A stretch of 64,000 nucleotides of DNA from Shewanella schlegeliana (GCF_016765635.1 NZ_JAESVD010000006.1:310001-374000), one strand, 5' to 3'; positions 24,628-35,791 are shown, counted from the first letter of the stretch. Made by a program: numbers and translations. Notes: generated by a model not told the origin, from the letters alone.

Positions 24628-25320
24628 TTACGCCGGAACTTGGAGCTTTTGGTGAATATGCGTTAGCGCCATGTCTAACACATCTTCAATGTTTATGTTC
24701 GTCGTATCGATGACCAGAGCATCTTCAGCAGGCACCAAAGGAGCGACACTACGATTCATATCGCGGTCGTCACGCTCTTTTATCTCAGACAAAAGTTGAT
24801 CGATATTAACATCGAAGCCCTTGTCCTGCAACTGATTATAGCGTCTTTGGGCCCTTTCTTCCGCCGTTGCCGTTAAAAACAATTTGGCAGGCGTTGCAGG
24901 GAATACAACTGTTCCCATGTCACGACCGTCGGCGATCAAACCTGGTGCTTCTGCAAATGCACGCTGACGACGCAGTAACGCTTCCCTAACGCGTGGGAAT
25001 GCCGCTACTTTCGATGCTGCGTTAGAGCACTCTTGGCTACGTATCGTTGTGGATACATCCTCGCCCTCTAATACAACTTTAATACCTTTACTTTCTTTAC
25101 CAGTCACAAATTGCACATCCAAATGTGCTGCAAGTAAAGTTAACGCTTCTTCATTATCTAGTTCTACATTGTGATGAATAGCCGCTAACGCTAATACGCG
25201 GTATATTGCACCACTATCGAGTAACTTGTAGCCTAATCGCTTGGCAAGTAACTGACTAATAGTACCTTTTCCCGCACCGCTTGGGCCGTCAACAGTGACA
25301 ACAGGCGCCCTTTCTGACAT
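24628..25320 (-). CDS. cmk: Cytidylate kinase
   Basis: Cmk phosphorylates CMP and dCMP. A P-loop [11 protein letters not shown] is at residues 9-19, followed by [17 protein letters not shown], the nucleotide-binding [20 protein letters not shown], and [10 protein letters not shown]. The length of 230 residues fits. The start at 25320 has GGAGG six bases upstream; 23 earlier in-frame codons lack one. It precedes rpsA, as in E. coli. Confidence 0.97.
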   Translation of the reverse strand: MSERAPVVTVDGPSGAGKGTISQLLAKRLGYKLLDSGAIYRVLALAAIHHNVELDNEEALTLLAAHLDVQFVTGKESKGIKVVLEGEDVSTTIRSQECSNAASKVAAFPRVREALLRRQRAFAEAPGLIADGRDMGTVVFPATPAKLFLTATAEERAQRRYNQLQDKGFDVNIDQLLSEIKERDDRDMNRSVAPLVPAEDALVIDTTNINIEDVLDMALTHIHQKLQVPA

Positions 25321-25441
25321 AAAATCCTCCACAAGAAATTCCATCTTCCTTGATATAACCGAAAAATGAGCGCGCGCATTATAAACCATGTAACTTAAGA
25401 AAGCGGCAAAAACTTCAAATATTCGGGAACTTGGTTCAGCT

Positions 25442-25476
25442 AAGCTTCAGGTTTATGAGACAAACACCCGAAGCTT
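25442..25476. repeat. Inverted repeat between aroA and cmk
   Basis: AAGCTTC and GAAGCTT flank an internal GG/CC pairing. It lies between the aroA stop and the cmk start on the minus strand. There is no clear T-run, so it may be a weak terminator or a processing hairpin. Confidence 0.35.
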
Positions 25477-25500
25477 TATGCGACTTGTTGGGGTAATGGC

Positions 25501-26781
25501 TTAGTGAGCAAGCGCATTAAATTGATTAAAATAGTCTGGGAATGTTTTTGAGGTGCACTCAGGTTCGTTGATAGTGATGCCGCAGTCGGCGAACGCCAAC
25601 ATCGAAAAACACATCGCCATACGATGATCGTTATAAGTATCAATGGCAGCAGTGTTTAACTTAGCTGGCGGTGTAACACTGATGTAATCATGGCCTTCAT
25701 CGACAATCGCGCCCACTTTTCGAAGCTCTGTCGCCATAGCCGCTAAGCGATCGGTTTCTTTGATGCGCCAGTTATAGATATTGCGAATATGGGTAGTGCC
25801 TGTGGCAAATAGTGCCGTTGTGGCAATCGTCATGGCCGCATCGGGAATATGGTTCATATCTAAATCAACGGCGTTGAGGTTGCCGCCGCGAGAGATAATG
25901 TAATCATCCCCCCACTCTATTTCAGCGCCCATCTTTTCCAGCACATCGGCAAACTTTACATCGCCTTGAATACTGAGCTTACCGACACCAGTGACTTTGA
26001 CTTCACCGCCTTGAATGGCGCCCGCAGCGAGAAAGTACGACGCCGATGAGGCATCACCTTCAACCAAGACTTTACCCGGCGAAACATAACTCTGCCCTGC
26101 TTTAATCACAAATGAGGCATAGTCATTATTTTGTACTTCAACGCCAAATTGTGCCATTAAGGCAAGTGTAATATCGATGTAGGGTTTTGAAACCAGTTCG
26201 CCCTTAATTTTGATATTCACATCGCCCTTAGCTAAAGGGGCAACCATAAGTAGCGCGGTGAGAAATTGGCTAGAGAGATCGCCAGCGATTTCAACATCAC
26301 CGCCGTTTAGCCCGGTGGAGGTGATATCTAATGGTGGAAAACCATCATCCTTTAGATACTTGACCTCGGCTCCGAGCTGTCGCAATGCATCGACAAGATC
26401 GCCAATGGGGCGCTCTTCCATACGCGGTTCACCCGTTAAGGTGAACTTGCCTTGCCCCAATGTCAGCGCCGCACATAACGGGCGCATTGCCGTACCGGCA
26501 TTACCCAAAAATAGCGTTTGTGGCTCACTCGCATTTAAAGGACCACCTAAACCCTCTAATTCACAAATAGTGTTGTTTTGTGAAAGACGGTAATTAACCC
26601 CTAACTGCTTAAGCGAGGCCAACATATAGCGAATATCGTCGGAGTCGAGTAAGTTGGTGAGTGTCGTGGTCCCCCTTGCGAGGGTCGCCAATAATAAAGC
26701 ACGATTTGAAATACTCTTTGACCCAGGAATATTAATGGTTCCTGACACCTTTTTGATCGGCTCTAAACGTAATTGATTCAT
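25501..26781 (-). CDS. aroA: 3-phosphoshikimate 1-carboxyvinyltransferase (EPSP synthase)
   Basis: AroA joins phosphoenolpyruvate to shikimate 3-phosphate in aromatic amino acid synthesis. Diagnostic stretches are [33 protein letters not shown] (class I glyphosate-site region), [16 protein letters not shown] and [14 protein letters not shown]. The length (426) is that of E. coli AroA (427). In E. coli aroA is preceded by serC; here serC is about 1.7 kb upstream on the same strand with an aminotransferase gene between them on the other strand. Confidence 0.97.
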   Translation of the reverse strand: MNQLRLEPIKKVSGTINIPGSKSISNRALLLATLARGTTTLTNLLDSDDIRYMLASLKQLGVNYRLSQNNTICELEGLGGPLNASEPQTLFLGNAGTAMRPLCAALTLGQGKFTLTGEPRMEERPIGDLVDALRQLGAEVKYLKDDGFPPLDITSTGLNGGDVEIAGDLSSQFLTALLMVAPLAKGDVNIKIKGELVSKPYIDITLALMAQFGVEVQNNDYASFVIKAGQSYVSPGKVLVEGDASSASYFLAAGAIQGGEVKVTGVGKLSIQGDVKFADVLEKMGAEIEWGDDYIISRGGNLNAVDLDMNHIPDAAMTIATTALFATGTTHIRNIYNWRIKETDRLAAMATELRKVGAIVDEGHDYISVTPPAKLNTAAIDTYNDHRMAMCFSMLAFADCGITINEPECTSKTFPDYFNQFNALAH

Positions 26782-27191
26782 TGCATACTTCTTATTATTG
26801 CTGCAGGAGTCAAACTCGCCTGCGGGTTAACAGTAGATGTTCATGCTAGCGGACTTTATGCGGTCACCACGACAAAATGACGGTCGACTATGCGTTTGTT
26901 TGAACTTCGTAGCTATAAAATTACTTATTGCGGCGCAGGATTCAACCGTTTTTTTACTAAAATCCCGCTTTAGAAGTTAAATTCTGCTCAAGTAGTAAAA
27001 ATGACTAGTTTATTGAGTGGTATATCTGAGATTAACTTTGCTGTTTACGTGGGTGGAATGATTAATTGCCAAATTAATTGATTATTAAAAATACCGTGAT
27101 AGCTGTTCACTATTATATTTTTTACGTTACTCTAACGCTATAACGATAAACGGCTTTACATGCGCCGCTCACAGAAAAGGTAAACTCTGAC
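26782..27191. other. Intergenic region between aroA and the aminotransferase gene (410 bases)
   Basis: Divergent upstream regions of aroA and the aminotransferase. An AATTAATTG direct repeat occurs twice near 27060-27080. I see no convincing TyrR box or open frame. AAGG lies before the aminotransferase start. Confidence 0.4.
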
Positions 27192-28385
27192 ATGTTCAAT
27201 AAATTGACCGCTATGCCAGCCGATCCCATATTAGGTTTGCTGACAAAATACCGTGAAGACATTCACCCTCAAAAAGTCGATCTAGGTGTAGGCGTCTATA
27301 AAGATGAGACTGGGCATACGCCAATCCTTTCTTGCGTGAAAAAAGCCGAAAAGTTCCGATTGGACACAGAGTCAACCAAGGTTTACATCGGACCAACGGG
27401 TTCTGCTGACTTTAATCGCTTGATGTCAGAACTGGCTTTTGGCATCGATAACCCTGCTATCATCGCTAATCGCGTGCGTACTCTATCCACTCCAGGGGGA
27501 ACCGGCGCATTAAGAGTCGCGGCTGATTTTATCAAACGTTGTAATCCAAATACCGTAGTCTGGGTGAGTGATCCAACTTGGGCTAACCACACTGGATTAT
27601 TTGAAGCTGCTGGTATTACTGTTAAAACCTACCCATATTACGACTACGATACTAAATCATTAAAGTTCGATGAGATGAAGGCAACCTTATCGAACGTCAG
27701 TGCAGACGATGTCGTGCTGCTGCACGCCTGCTGTCATAATCCAAGCGGTGCCGACTTAACGCCTACACAATGGGACGAGATCATTGCCCTCACTGCCCAT
27801 AAGGGCTTCACGCCACTCATTGACATGGCTTATCAAGGGTTTGGAGATGGCGTAGATGAAGATGCTTACGGCGTGCGTAAGATGGCGGCAAGCGTAGAAA
27901 ATATGGTCCTCTGCAGTTCATGCTCTAAAAATTTCGGCTTGTACCGTGAGCGCATCGGCGCTTGTTCGATTATTGGTAAGGATGCCACAAGCGCCGATAT
28001 CGCCTTCTCAGTACTGTTATATGTTGTACGCTGTATCTATTCAATGCCACCGGCACACGGTGCAGCCATTGTAGAAACCATACTTGGCTCAGACGAGCTG
28101 AAACAAGAGTGGTTAGGTGAGCTTAAGGTGATGCGCGAACGAATTAATGGTAATCGCGCTATGTTGGTAACCAAGCTAAGAGAGAAAGGTGTGCAACGCA
28201 ACTTCGACTTTGTCGCTGAGCAAAAAGGCATGTTCTCCTTTCTCGGGATCACCCCAGCCCAAGTTACTGAGCTTCAAGAACACTATAGCGTATATATGGT
28301 TGACTCGAGCCGGATCAGTATCGCAGGAATAGGTACGGGAAATGTCGATTACCTTGCAGAATCAATTGCTAAAGTGATCGATTAA
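27192..28385 (+). CDS. Aspartate/aromatic amino acid aminotransferase (class I, PLP)
   Basis: This is a 397-residue fold-type I PLP enzyme of the AspC/TyrB subgroup. The substrate pocket VDLGVGVYKDETG, PTWANH, the ring-stacking CCHNPSGADLT, IDMAYQGFG, the PLP-Lys in SSCSKNFGLYRERIG, and the C-terminal Arg in SSRISIAGI are all in order. It is transcribed away from aroA and toward serC, among aromatic and serine biosynthesis genes. AspC and TyrB cannot be distinguished reliably by eye, so I give no symbol. Confidence 0.92.
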   Translation: MFNKLTAMPADPILGLLTKYREDIHPQKVDLGVGVYKDETGHTPILSCVKKAEKFRLDTESTKVYIGPTGSADFNRLMSELAFGIDNPAIIANRVRTLSTPGGTGALRVAADFIKRCNPNTVVWVSDPTWANHTGLFEAAGITVKTYPYYDYDTKSLKFDEMKATLSNVSADDVVLLHACCHNPSGADLTPTQWDEIIALTAHKGFTPLIDMAYQGFGDGVDEDAYGVRKMAASVENMVLCSSCSKNFGLYRERIGACSIIGKDATSADIAFSVLLYVVRCIYSMPPAHGAAIVETILGSDELKQEWLGELKVMRERINGNRAMLVTKLREKGVQRNFDFVAEQKGMFSFLGITPAQVTELQEHYSVYMVDSSRISIAGIGTGNVDYLAESIAKVID

Positions 28386-28427
28386 AAACAGCCATCACTC
28401 CAATATTCTGTTCACGACTTAAAAATT

Positions 28428-28461
28428 AAAAAGCCGATAATAACGATATTATCGGCTTTTT
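28428..28461. terminator. Bidirectional terminator between the aminotransferase and serC
   Basis: AAAAAGCCGATAAT and ATTATCGGCTTTTT form a perfect 14-base stem with a six-base loop. It serves the two converging genes. Confidence 0.93.
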
Positions 28462-28487
28462 CGTCTCAAGATTAATCCTCTATTCGA

Positions 28488-29579
28488 TTAGCTATGCTTA
28501 GCTGCAAACGCCTTCATAAACTCGATTAAGGTGTCTACGCCTTCTAATGGCATTGCATTGTATATACTGGCACGCATCCCGCCCACACTACGGTGGCCTT
28601 TTAGCGCTACAAGTCCTGCAGCCTTAGCCTCTTCTAAAAACTGGCTATCTAGCTCAGCATTAGTTAACTGAAAGGTCACATTCATACGGCTTCGATTTTC
28701 TTTGGCCACACCACTAACGTAGAAATCTAGCTCATCGATACAGTGATAGAGTCGCTTAGCCTTCTCAATATTGAGCTTCTCCATCTCTGCCACTCCGCCA
28801 ACGCTCTTAAGCCAGCTAAAAACTTCAGCCGCTAAGTACCAAGCAAAGGTTGGCGGTGTGTTATACATAGAGTCATTTTTTACTGCTAAGCGATAATCCA
28901 TAATTGACGATTGCGGCAGAGTCGGCAGGGCCAGCATGTCATCGCGAACGATCACAATACTCAGACCCGAGGGGCCAATATTCTTCTGTGCTCCTGCATA
29001 GATTAATCCGAACTGGCTAACATCGATTTTGCGCGACAAGATATTCGACGACATATCAGCAATCACAGGCCATGGACTATTTATGCTTTCAAAAATTTCG
29101 ATGCCATCTACAGTCTCGTTTGGACAGTAATGTACATAGCGATAATCTTTATCGATCTTGCTCAAATCTGGCAGAGAAACATGGTTTAAACCATCAATAT
29201 TACTCACAAGTTCTAGAGTATCGATATTATCTTTACCCGCTAACTTTTCAGCTTCTTCTACTGCGGCTTGTGACCAGCTGCCATCGACTAAATAAAGGGC
29301 GTTGCCATCATTGCCTAGAAAATTATTCACAACAGCAGAGAACTGGCCTCGCCCCCCACCGTGCATAAACAGTACATGGTAATGACTCGGGATCTCCATT
29401 AATTGACGTAAATCAGCTTCTGCTTGTTCTGTTAACGCGATAAATTCCTTACTGCGATGACTGACTTCCATTACAGAAACACCTTGGTCATTCCAGTTTA
29501 GTAGTTCTTTCTGAGCCTTTTGCATAACAGCGGGTGGCAACATGGCTGGGCCTGCACAAAAGTTGAAAATCGCGCTCAC
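28488..29579 (-). CDS. serC: Phosphoserine aminotransferase
   Basis: SerC converts 3-phosphohydroxypyruvate to phosphoserine, and works in pyridoxal phosphate synthesis. [19 protein letters not shown] at the N-terminus, [20 protein letters not shown] with the PLP-Lys in [13 protein letters not shown], and [21 protein letters not shown] at the C-terminus are diagnostic. The length of 363 residues matches E. coli SerC (362). It converges with the aminotransferase gene across a bidirectional terminator. Confidence 0.97.
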   Translation of the reverse strand: MSAIFNFCAGPAMLPPAVMQKAQKELLNWNDQGVSVMEVSHRSKEFIALTEQAEADLRQLMEIPSHYHVLFMHGGGRGQFSAVVNNFLGNDGNALYLVDGSWSQAAVEEAEKLAGKDNIDTLELVSNIDGLNHVSLPDLSKIDKDYRYVHYCPNETVDGIEIFESINSPWPVIADMSSNILSRKIDVSQFGLIYAGAQKNIGPSGLSIVIVRDDMLALPTLPQSSIMDYRLAVKNDSMYNTPPTFAWYLAAEVFSWLKSVGGVAEMEKLNIEKAKRLYHCIDELDFYVSGVAKENRSRMNVTFQLTNAELDSQFLEEAKAAGLVALKGHRSVGGMRASIYNAMPLEGVDTLIEFMKAFAAKHS

Positions 29580-29939
29580 AGTATTATCCTTCTATTATAA
29601 TCAGTTAAAACATTAGGGTATTAGTATTGTTTACAGCAGTATATCCCAAGTTATTGGCAGCTAACATTAAAAAATCAAATAACTGCAACCAGTTAAAGCG
29701 ATAGTAACTCACGATTTTTGAATTTTAGTATCTGCTTTTGTTACTGTTATGGTTAAAATAGTCCTCTCTTAGAGTTGCTAGTGAACAGTTATTAATAAAC
29801 ACGTCTAAAGCTTACATAACTCTTAACCTAGACTTCGGGCTTAATAACCGATAAAGACTGACATAAACATCATCGTTAGTACGCGAAGTCGCAATAAATT
29901 TACTAAACAGACCGCTTTAACGGCAAATTGGATTTGTAC
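29580..29939. other. Intergenic region between serC and the serine hydrolase gene (360 bases)
   Basis: Divergent promoters are expected for serC and the serine hydrolase. The sequence is AT-rich with no open frame, RNA or strong inverted repeat that I can recognise. Confidence 0.4.
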
Positions 29940-31097
29940 ATGTTTTTAAAGTCTATACTCCTACTGGGCTCAATATCTATTGGCTCTTTGTTTTCACTGC
30001 AGCAAGTGTATGCTGGCGAGTCTCAATACACAGACCTTTCGAATAATTTTAAAAAACGCTTCAATTATGAGTTAAAAGATAGCAAGGTTCCTGGGGGCGC
30101 CTTTGTGATCGTTGAAGCAAACAATGTGTTAAAACTCGGCACTTACGGAAAAAGAATCAAAGGTGGCAATCAAAAAGTTAACGCCGACACCGTTTTTAGA
30201 CTCGCTTCGGTATCAAAAACATTTGCAGGCACACTTGCCTCAATGTTAGTCGAAGAAGGCAAACTTGACTGGCAACAACCTATTGTGAGCTTTTTGCCTG
30301 AATTCACCTTAGCCGAGCAGCAAAATGCAACACAGATTAACCTCGGTCACATTATTGGTCATAGCACAGGCTTAATGCCAAATAGTTACGACAATCTTAT
30401 CAATGCCAACGTCAACATCACTAAAATCGTCAGTAAATTCGATGAACTCACGCCAATCTGTCAGCCGGGAGTCTGCTATGGCTATCAGAATGTGGCGTTT
30501 TCATTCATCGAAAGAGCCATTGAACAACAATCGACTTTCAGCTATGCAAACTTTATCCAGAAACGGATTTTCTCTCCATTGAGTATGAGTTCAGCCTCCG
30601 TTGGTTACCACGCTTTTCTCAATACAAGTAACCGAGCAGAACCCCATGTAAAAACTCAATCAGGCTTTAAACGGGTAAAAGTCAAACCCAATTATTATCA
30701 ACTTGCGCCAGCGGCAGGGGTAAATGCCAGCATTAACGATCTTTCAAAATGGCTAATGGCCAATTTAGGTCAAAACCCCGAAGTGCTTTCACCGAGTATG
30801 ATTGAAGATTTAACCACACCTGGAGTAAAGACCACTAAAGAGCTACGCCGCAGAGATTGGCGACCTTATCTCGATAGCGCACATTACGGTAAGGGTTGGC
30901 GAGTCTATGAGTTTAATGGTCGCCCGCTGATCTATCATGCTGGGTGGGTTGCAGGCTATGTTGCAGAAGTCTCCTACTCACCTGAGCTCAATATTGGTAT
31001 GGCAATGTTACTCAATGGCGAATCTAGAGTCATCGCTAAATTAAGCGCTCAGTTTTGGCGTGATGCGTTTAAGCAGGCAGACAAGTTGGGGATTTAA
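29940..31097 (+). CDS. Secreted serine hydrolase of the beta-lactamase (class C) / S12 family
   Basis: A signal peptide (MFLKSILLLGSISIGSLFSLQQVYAG) precedes a penicillin-binding-like fold with the SxxK motif SVSKT, the Tyr motif YQN (YGYQNVAFS) and HAG in IYHAGWVAGY in place of KTG. HxG at the third motif is common in S12 esterases and peptidases, whereas class C beta-lactamases usually have KTG. I therefore regard it as a peptidase/esterase-like protein rather than a resistance enzyme. A TTG four codons upstream (29928) is an alternative start. The length of 385 residues fits the family. Confidence 0.8.
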   Translation: MFLKSILLLGSISIGSLFSLQQVYAGESQYTDLSNNFKKRFNYELKDSKVPGGAFVIVEANNVLKLGTYGKRIKGGNQKVNADTVFRLASVSKTFAGTLASMLVEEGKLDWQQPIVSFLPEFTLAEQQNATQINLGHIIGHSTGLMPNSYDNLINANVNITKIVSKFDELTPICQPGVCYGYQNVAFSFIERAIEQQSTFSYANFIQKRIFSPLSMSSASVGYHAFLNTSNRAEPHVKTQSGFKRVKVKPNYYQLAPAAGVNASINDLSKWLMANLGQNPEVLSPSMIEDLTTPGVKTTKELRRRDWRPYLDSAHYGKGWRVYEFNGRPLIYHAGWVAGYVAEVSYSPELNIGMAMLLNGESRVIAKLSAQFWRDAFKQADKLGI

Positions 31098-31134
31098 TAC
31101 TGCCTATAGCAGTAATCTAGCGTAAAGCAGCAAC

Positions 31135-31163
31135 AAAAAAGGATGCCAATGGCATCCTTTTTT
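31135..31163. terminator. Bidirectional terminator between the serine hydrolase and gyrA
   Basis: AAAAAAGGATGCC and GGCATCCTTTTTT form a perfect 13-base stem with an AAT loop between two converging genes. Confidence 0.93.
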
Positions 31164-31197
31164 AGTCAAATCAATAGTACATCAAATTTGATGGATA

Positions 31198-33909
31198 TTA
31201 ATCTTCAGTTTTTGGTGTTTCGGTAGTTTCAGCATCGGTGTTGCCAGCTTCTGCTTGGACATCTGTTTCAGCAGCACCTTCAACGATGATTGGGTTACCC
31301 TCTTCATCAAGCTCAACTTCAGGCGCTTGAATTTCATCGATACGCTGTAGACCAACTACTTTTTCATCTTCAGCTGTGCGGATGATGGTGACACCTTGAG
31401 TATTACGACCAATAGTCGAAACGCCTTCTGCTGGTGTTCTAACCAAAGTACCTTTGTTACTGATCAGCATGATTTCATCATTGCCGCCAACTTGTACAGC
31501 ACCAACAACGGCACCGTTACGCTCGCTAACCTTAATAGAAACCACACCCTTAGTACCACGGCTCTTAGCAGGGTATTCAGCTAATTCGGTACGCTTACCG
31601 TAACCGTTTTCCGTTACCGTCAAAATAGCGCCATCGCCCTTAGGTACGATTAGCGATACAACGGTTTGGCCATCTTCAAGCTTAATACCACGAACACCCG
31701 TTGCAGTACGTCCCATTGCACGTAATGCGATAATTTCTTCGCCTGTTTCAGGATCAATTTTAACTTCACCTGTTTCAGAGCTACGGGCTTTCTCGTTAAA
31801 GCGAACCACTTTACCTTCGTTCGAGAACAGCATGATATCGTCATTACCATCGGTAATATCAACACCAATCAATTGGTCACCATCTTTCAGGTTGACCGCA
31901 ATGATGCCGTTTGCACGTGGGTTGCTATAAGCAGTCAAGGCTGTCTTCTTCACAGTACCGTGAGAGGTAGCCATGATGATGTACTTGTCTTCAGCATATT
32001 CACGTACAGGTAGAATCGCAGTAATACGTTCACCCTCAGCCAATGGTAATAAGTTAACAATTGGACGACCACGGGCCGTACGGCTAGCCAACGGCAATTG
32101 ATATACCTTAAGCCAGTACATCTTACCAAAGTCAGAGAAGCACAAGATGGTGTCGTGGGTGTTCGCAACCAATAACTTTTCAACGAAATCTTCGTCTTTC
32201 ACCTTAGTTGCAGCCTTACCCTTACCACCACGGCGCTGTGCTTGGTAATCAGTTAGTGCTTGATACTTTGCATAACCTAGGTGTGAAAGCGTAACCACTA
32301 CGTCTTCTTCGTTAATAAGATCTTCAAGACTCATATCAACTTCATTAGCATTGATCACAGTACGACGTTCGTCACCAAAGTTGGTAAGAACTTCTTCAAG
32401 TTCCTCTTTAATCACTTCCATCAAGCGCTGTGGACTGCTAAGGATTAACAATAGTGCTGCGATAATTTCAAGAAGCTCTTCGTACTCAGCGATGATCTTG
32501 TCATGCTCTAGACCCGTTAGACGGTGTAAGCGTAGTTCTAGAATCGCTTGAGCTTGCTGCTCAGTTAGGTAGTACTTATCGTCACGAATACCGTACTCTG
32601 GCTCTAACCACTCTGGACGAGCCGCATCATCACCTGCTTTTTCAAGCATGCCTTTAACGTGGCCAAGTTCCCATCCCTGCGCAACTAGCTTAACTTTCGC
32701 TTCTGCTGGGGTTGGAGAGGCTTTGATCAAGGCAATGATCGGATCAATGTTAGCCAGTGCAACGGCTAATGCTTCAAGAATATGTGCTCTTTCGCGTGCC
32801 TTACGTAATTCGAATACGGTGCGGCGTGTGACCACTTCACGACGGTGAAGGATAAAGCACTCTAGCATCTCTTTAAGATTAAACAGTTTTGGCTGACCAT
32901 TGGTCAGTGCAACCATGTTGATACCGAAAGAGCACTGCATTTGAGTTTGTGCGTAAAGGTTATTAAGTACAACCTCACCCACTTCGCCACGCTTAATCTC
33001 GACAACGATACGCATACCGTCTTTGTCTGATTCATCACGTAGACCACTAATACCTTCAATCTTCTTATCTTTTACAAGCTCGGCGATCTTTTCAATCAGA
33101 CGTGCTTTGTTAACTTGATAAGGGATCTCATGAACAATAATACGCTCACGGCCATTCTCTTCTTCAATATCAGCGCGAGCACGCATAACGGCGCGACCAC
33201 GACCCGTCTTATAAGCATCGATAATGCCTTTACGACCGTTGATAATTGCAGCTGTTGGGAAGTCCGGACCTGGGATGTGCTCCATCAATTGTTCAATTGA
33301 CAGCGCAGGGTCTTCGATTAGCGCTAAACAGCCACTGATCACTTCATTTAGGTTGTGTGGCGGAATGTTAGTCGCCATACCAACCGCAATACCCGATGAA
33401 CCATTGACTAATAGTGCAGGAATTCGGGTTGGTAAAACCGCAGGAATAAATTCTGTGCCGTCATAGTTAGGGACGAAATCGACCGTCTCTTTGTCTAAGT
33501 CAGCTAATAGCTGGTGCGCCAACTTGTCCATACGGATTTCGGTATAACGCATTGCAGCTGCAGCGTCGCCATCGACAGAACCAAAGTTACCTTGACCATC
33601 GATTAACGGATAACGCATAGAAAACGGTTGAGCCAAACGAACAATAGTGTCATAAACCGCTGTATCACCGTGTGGGTGATATTTACCGATTACGTCACCA
33701 ACGACACGGGCAGACTTTTTATAAGGCTTGTTCCAGTCGTTCTTCAATTCATTCATCGCGAACAGTACGCGGCGATGTACTGGCTTTAGGCCGTCTCGAA
33801 CGTCAGGCAGTGCGCGGCCAACGATCACGCTCATAGCGTAATCTAAGTATGAATTCTTTAATTCGTCTTCAATATTAATTGGTGTTATAGATGAAGCCAG
33901 ATCAGTCAT
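31198..33909 (-). CDS. gyrA: DNA gyrase subunit A
   Basis: GyrA carries the DNA breakage-reunion activity of gyrase. The catalytic Tyr122 is in [10 protein letters not shown]. The quinolone-determining region reads [17 protein letters not shown] with Thr at position 83 (Ser in E. coli) and Asp87. The GyrA-box QRRGGKG starts the C-terminal beta-pinwheel, and the tail is strongly acidic. At 903 residues it is somewhat longer than E. coli GyrA (875). It is divergent from ubiG, as in E. coli. Confidence 0.97.
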   Translation of the reverse strand: MTDLASSITPINIEDELKNSYLDYAMSVIVGRALPDVRDGLKPVHRRVLFAMNELKNDWNKPYKKSARVVGDVIGKYHPHGDTAVYDTIVRLAQPFSMRYPLIDGQGNFGSVDGDAAAAMRYTEIRMDKLAHQLLADLDKETVDFVPNYDGTEFIPAVLPTRIPALLVNGSSGIAVGMATNIPPHNLNEVISGCLALIEDPALSIEQLMEHIPGPDFPTAAIINGRKGIIDAYKTGRGRAVMRARADIEEENGRERIIVHEIPYQVNKARLIEKIAELVKDKKIEGISGLRDESDKDGMRIVVEIKRGEVGEVVLNNLYAQTQMQCSFGINMVALTNGQPKLFNLKEMLECFILHRREVVTRRTVFELRKARERAHILEALAVALANIDPIIALIKASPTPAEAKVKLVAQGWELGHVKGMLEKAGDDAARPEWLEPEYGIRDDKYYLTEQQAQAILELRLHRLTGLEHDKIIAEYEELLEIIAALLLILSSPQRLMEVIKEELEEVLTNFGDERRTVINANEVDMSLEDLINEEDVVVTLSHLGYAKYQALTDYQAQRRGGKGKAATKVKDEDFVEKLLVANTHDTILCFSDFGKMYWLKVYQLPLASRTARGRPIVNLLPLAEGERITAILPVREYAEDKYIIMATSHGTVKKTALTAYSNPRANGIIAVNLKDGDQLIGVDITDGNDDIMLFSNEGKVVRFNEKARSSETGEVKIDPETGEEIIALRAMGRTATGVRGIKLEDGQTVVSLIVPKGDGAILTVTENGYGKRTELAEYPAKSRGTKGVVSIKVSERNGAVVGAVQVGGNDEIMLISNKGTLVRTPAEGVSTIGRNTQGVTIIRTAEDEKVVGLQRIDEIQAPEVELDEEGNPIIVEGAAETDVQAEAGNTDAETTETPKTED

Positions 33910-34189
33910 AAACTGCTCGATCCCCTGAAATTTAGCGAGCTATTTCTTTTTCCTAAAATAGCTAAGCTTGAAAACGTGATTTGGCATTCTAACACAGTTA
34001 TTTAATGGCGCTAGACCCAAATATCGATTCATTTTAAATAACCAGATAAACTCAATTCACTTGATTAAAATCAAGGCATAGGCGCAATAATCCACCACAT
34101 TGTTCCACAAAATCATAACTTGTTTGTTTCTTGCCACTATTCATTATAATCTGGGCTAAATACGGATTTGTCACTGTGAGGTAATTAAA

Positions 34190-34900
34190 GTGCAAACACA
34201 TAACAATGTTGATCCACAAGAGATCGCGAAGTTTGAAAAGATGGCCGCTACTTGGTGGGATCCTAAAGGCGAATTTAAGCCTCTGCACAACTTAAATCCA
34301 TTACGCCTTAATTATATCGATCAAACCGCTGGTGGCATTTTCGGTAAACAGGTACTGGATGTCGGTTGCGGTGGCGGTATTTTATCTGAAAGCATGGCAA
34401 GACTCGGCGCCCATGTCACTGGCCTCGATATGGGGGAAGAGCCTTTAGATGTTGCCAGACTCCACGCTTTAGAAACTGGGGTAGAGATTAACTACATTAA
34501 GAACACCGCCGAAGCCCATCGAAATGAACATCGTGGCCAATATGATGTCGTGACCTGTATGGAAATGCTTGAGCATGTCCCTAACCCAAGTTCAGTTATT
34601 CAGGCTTGTGCAGATATGGTCAAACCCGGTGGTTATGTTTTTTTCTCAACCATTAACCGTAACCTTCGTGCCTATATTGAGACGGTTTTAGGGGCTGAGT
34701 ATCTATTAAAGATGTTACCTATTGGCACCCACGATCATAATAAGTTTATCAGGCCATCCGAGCTCATTAATTTAGCCGAACATTCCGAGCTTTTCTGTCA
34801 AGATGCCGTGGGGATCACCTATAACCCCATTACAGATATCTTTAGATACACCAAGAGTCTTGATGTGAACTACATGATTGCTACGGTGAAACATGACTAA
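34190..34900 (+). CDS. ubiG: Ubiquinone biosynthesis O-methyltransferase
   Basis: UbiG performs both SAM-dependent O-methylations of the ubiquinone ring. The SAM motif [19 protein letters not shown] is visible, with [10 protein letters not shown] and [11 protein letters not shown] further on. The N-terminal [26 protein letters not shown] is the family signature. The start is GTG, with GAGGT eight bases upstream. The phosphatase gene downstream overlaps it by eight bases, so the two form an operon. Confidence 0.97.
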   Translation: MQTHNNVDPQEIAKFEKMAATWWDPKGEFKPLHNLNPLRLNYIDQTAGGIFGKQVLDVGCGGGILSESMARLGAHVTGLDMGEEPLDVARLHALETGVEINYIKNTAEAHRNEHRGQYDVVTCMEMLEHVPNPSSVIQACADMVKPGGYVFFSTINRNLRAYIETVLGAEYLLKMLPIGTHDHNKFIRPSELINLAEHSELFCQDAVGITYNPITDIFRYTKSLDVNYMIATVKHD

Positions 34901-35576
34901 GGCGGAAGCATTTAACATTAAAGGCGTGTTATTCGATCTCGATGGCACGCTCGCCGATACCGCGCCGGACATGATTGAGGCGCTAAATATCAGTTTAGAA
35001 TCTCGGGGGCATCCTCGCGTACCGTTCGAGCAGATCCGTGCCAGTGCTTCACATGGCAGTATCGCCATGATTAAGGCTGCACTTCCTAATATTGACGAAC
35101 AGAACACTGCTGTCATGCAACAGCTACTGTTTGATAACTATGAATTGATAAACGGTGATGACTGCAGTCTATTTGAAGGACTAGATAGGCTACTGGACAC
35201 ACTCCAGCGACTCTCCATTCCTTTTGGTGTGGTGACCAATAAACCTGCACGATTCTCAAGACCACTTCTAAATAGGCTTGGGCTAACGGCAAACATGCCG
35301 GCAGTGATCAGTGGCGATACCACCCTATATGCTAAACCCCATACGGCACCGATGCTTTTAGCTGCCCAACAACTGAATGTTTTACCCGAACATATTCTTT
35401 ATCTAGGCGATGCTGAGCGCGATCTCGTCGCAGCAAAGGCGACAAATATGATCTCAGGCCTTGCCCTATGGGGTTATATTAGTCACGAAGACGACATCCA
35501 TAGCTGGCCAGCGGATCTCAGCTTCGAAACTGGCGATCATTTGGCCGATTTTTTCAACATCGCACAGCAAGCTTAA
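34893..35576 (+). CDS. HAD-IA phosphatase, MupP-like (N-acetylmuramic acid 6-phosphate phosphatase or phosphoglycolate phosphatase)
   Basis: HAD motif I is [13 protein letters not shown], motif II is VVTNKPARF and motif IV is [12 protein letters not shown], with a C1 helical cap typical of the Gph group. The VVTNKP-RF stretch and the position directly after ubiG resemble Pseudomonas MupP, which dephosphorylates N-acetylmuramic acid 6-phosphate in cell-wall recycling. Phosphoglycolate phosphatase (Gph) is the alternative. The ORF overlaps the ubiG stop by eight bases. No amgK or murU is visible here, so the MupP assignment is inference. Confidence 0.8.
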   Translation: MTKAEAFNIKGVLFDLDGTLADTAPDMIEALNISLESRGHPRVPFEQIRASASHGSIAMIKAALPNIDEQNTAVMQQLLFDNYELINGDDCSLFEGLDRLLDTLQRLSIPFGVVTNKPARFSRPLLNRLGLTANMPAVISGDTTLYAKPHTAPMLLAAQQLNVLPEHILYLGDAERDLVAAKATNMISGLALWGYISHEDDIHSWPADLSFETGDHLADFFNIAQQA

Positions 35577-35639
35577 AAGCGTTGCAATAAAAATCTGAGC
35601 AGTGTTTAAGCAATAGCTAAAACTGGTTCCCAAGTCATC

Positions 35640-35692
35640 AAAATGATCTGTTTAGATCGCTCAACTAAGTGGCGATCTCACAGATCATTTTT
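35640..35692 (+). terminator. Long nested hairpin with four GATC sites after ubiG-phosphatase operon
   Basis: The outer arms AAAATGATCTGT and ACAGATCATTTT are perfect over 12 bases, and an inner GATCGC/GCGATC stem of six bases surrounds an 11-base loop. A T-rich stretch follows on the plus strand, so it probably terminates the ubiG operon. Four GATC motifs lie within 42 bases (35645, 35655, 35674, 35683), a density also suited to SeqA/Dam control near nrdA. Confidence 0.7.
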
Positions 35693-35771
35693 ATCTGTTT
35701 AAATAATCTTGCATATTAAGGAAGTCAAAGCAAAACAAGCCTTAGCGGTTAGCCGTTACTAACAGGTTCAA

Positions 35772-35791
35772 TTATCCTCAAGATATCCACA
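35772..35791 (+). promoter_or_regulatory. Two tandem DnaA-box-like 9-mers upstream of nrdA
   Basis: TTATCCTCA (35772-35780) and ATATCCACA (35783-35791) each differ from the DnaA box TTATCCACA at one position. The E. coli nrdAB promoter also has DnaA boxes. Occupancy by DnaA is inference. Confidence 0.45.

Noticed and set aside
26782..27191. TyrR box upstream of the aromatic aminotransferase
   Set aside because: Scattered TTTACA-like words occur, but no TGTAAA-N6-TTTACA arrangement could be found.
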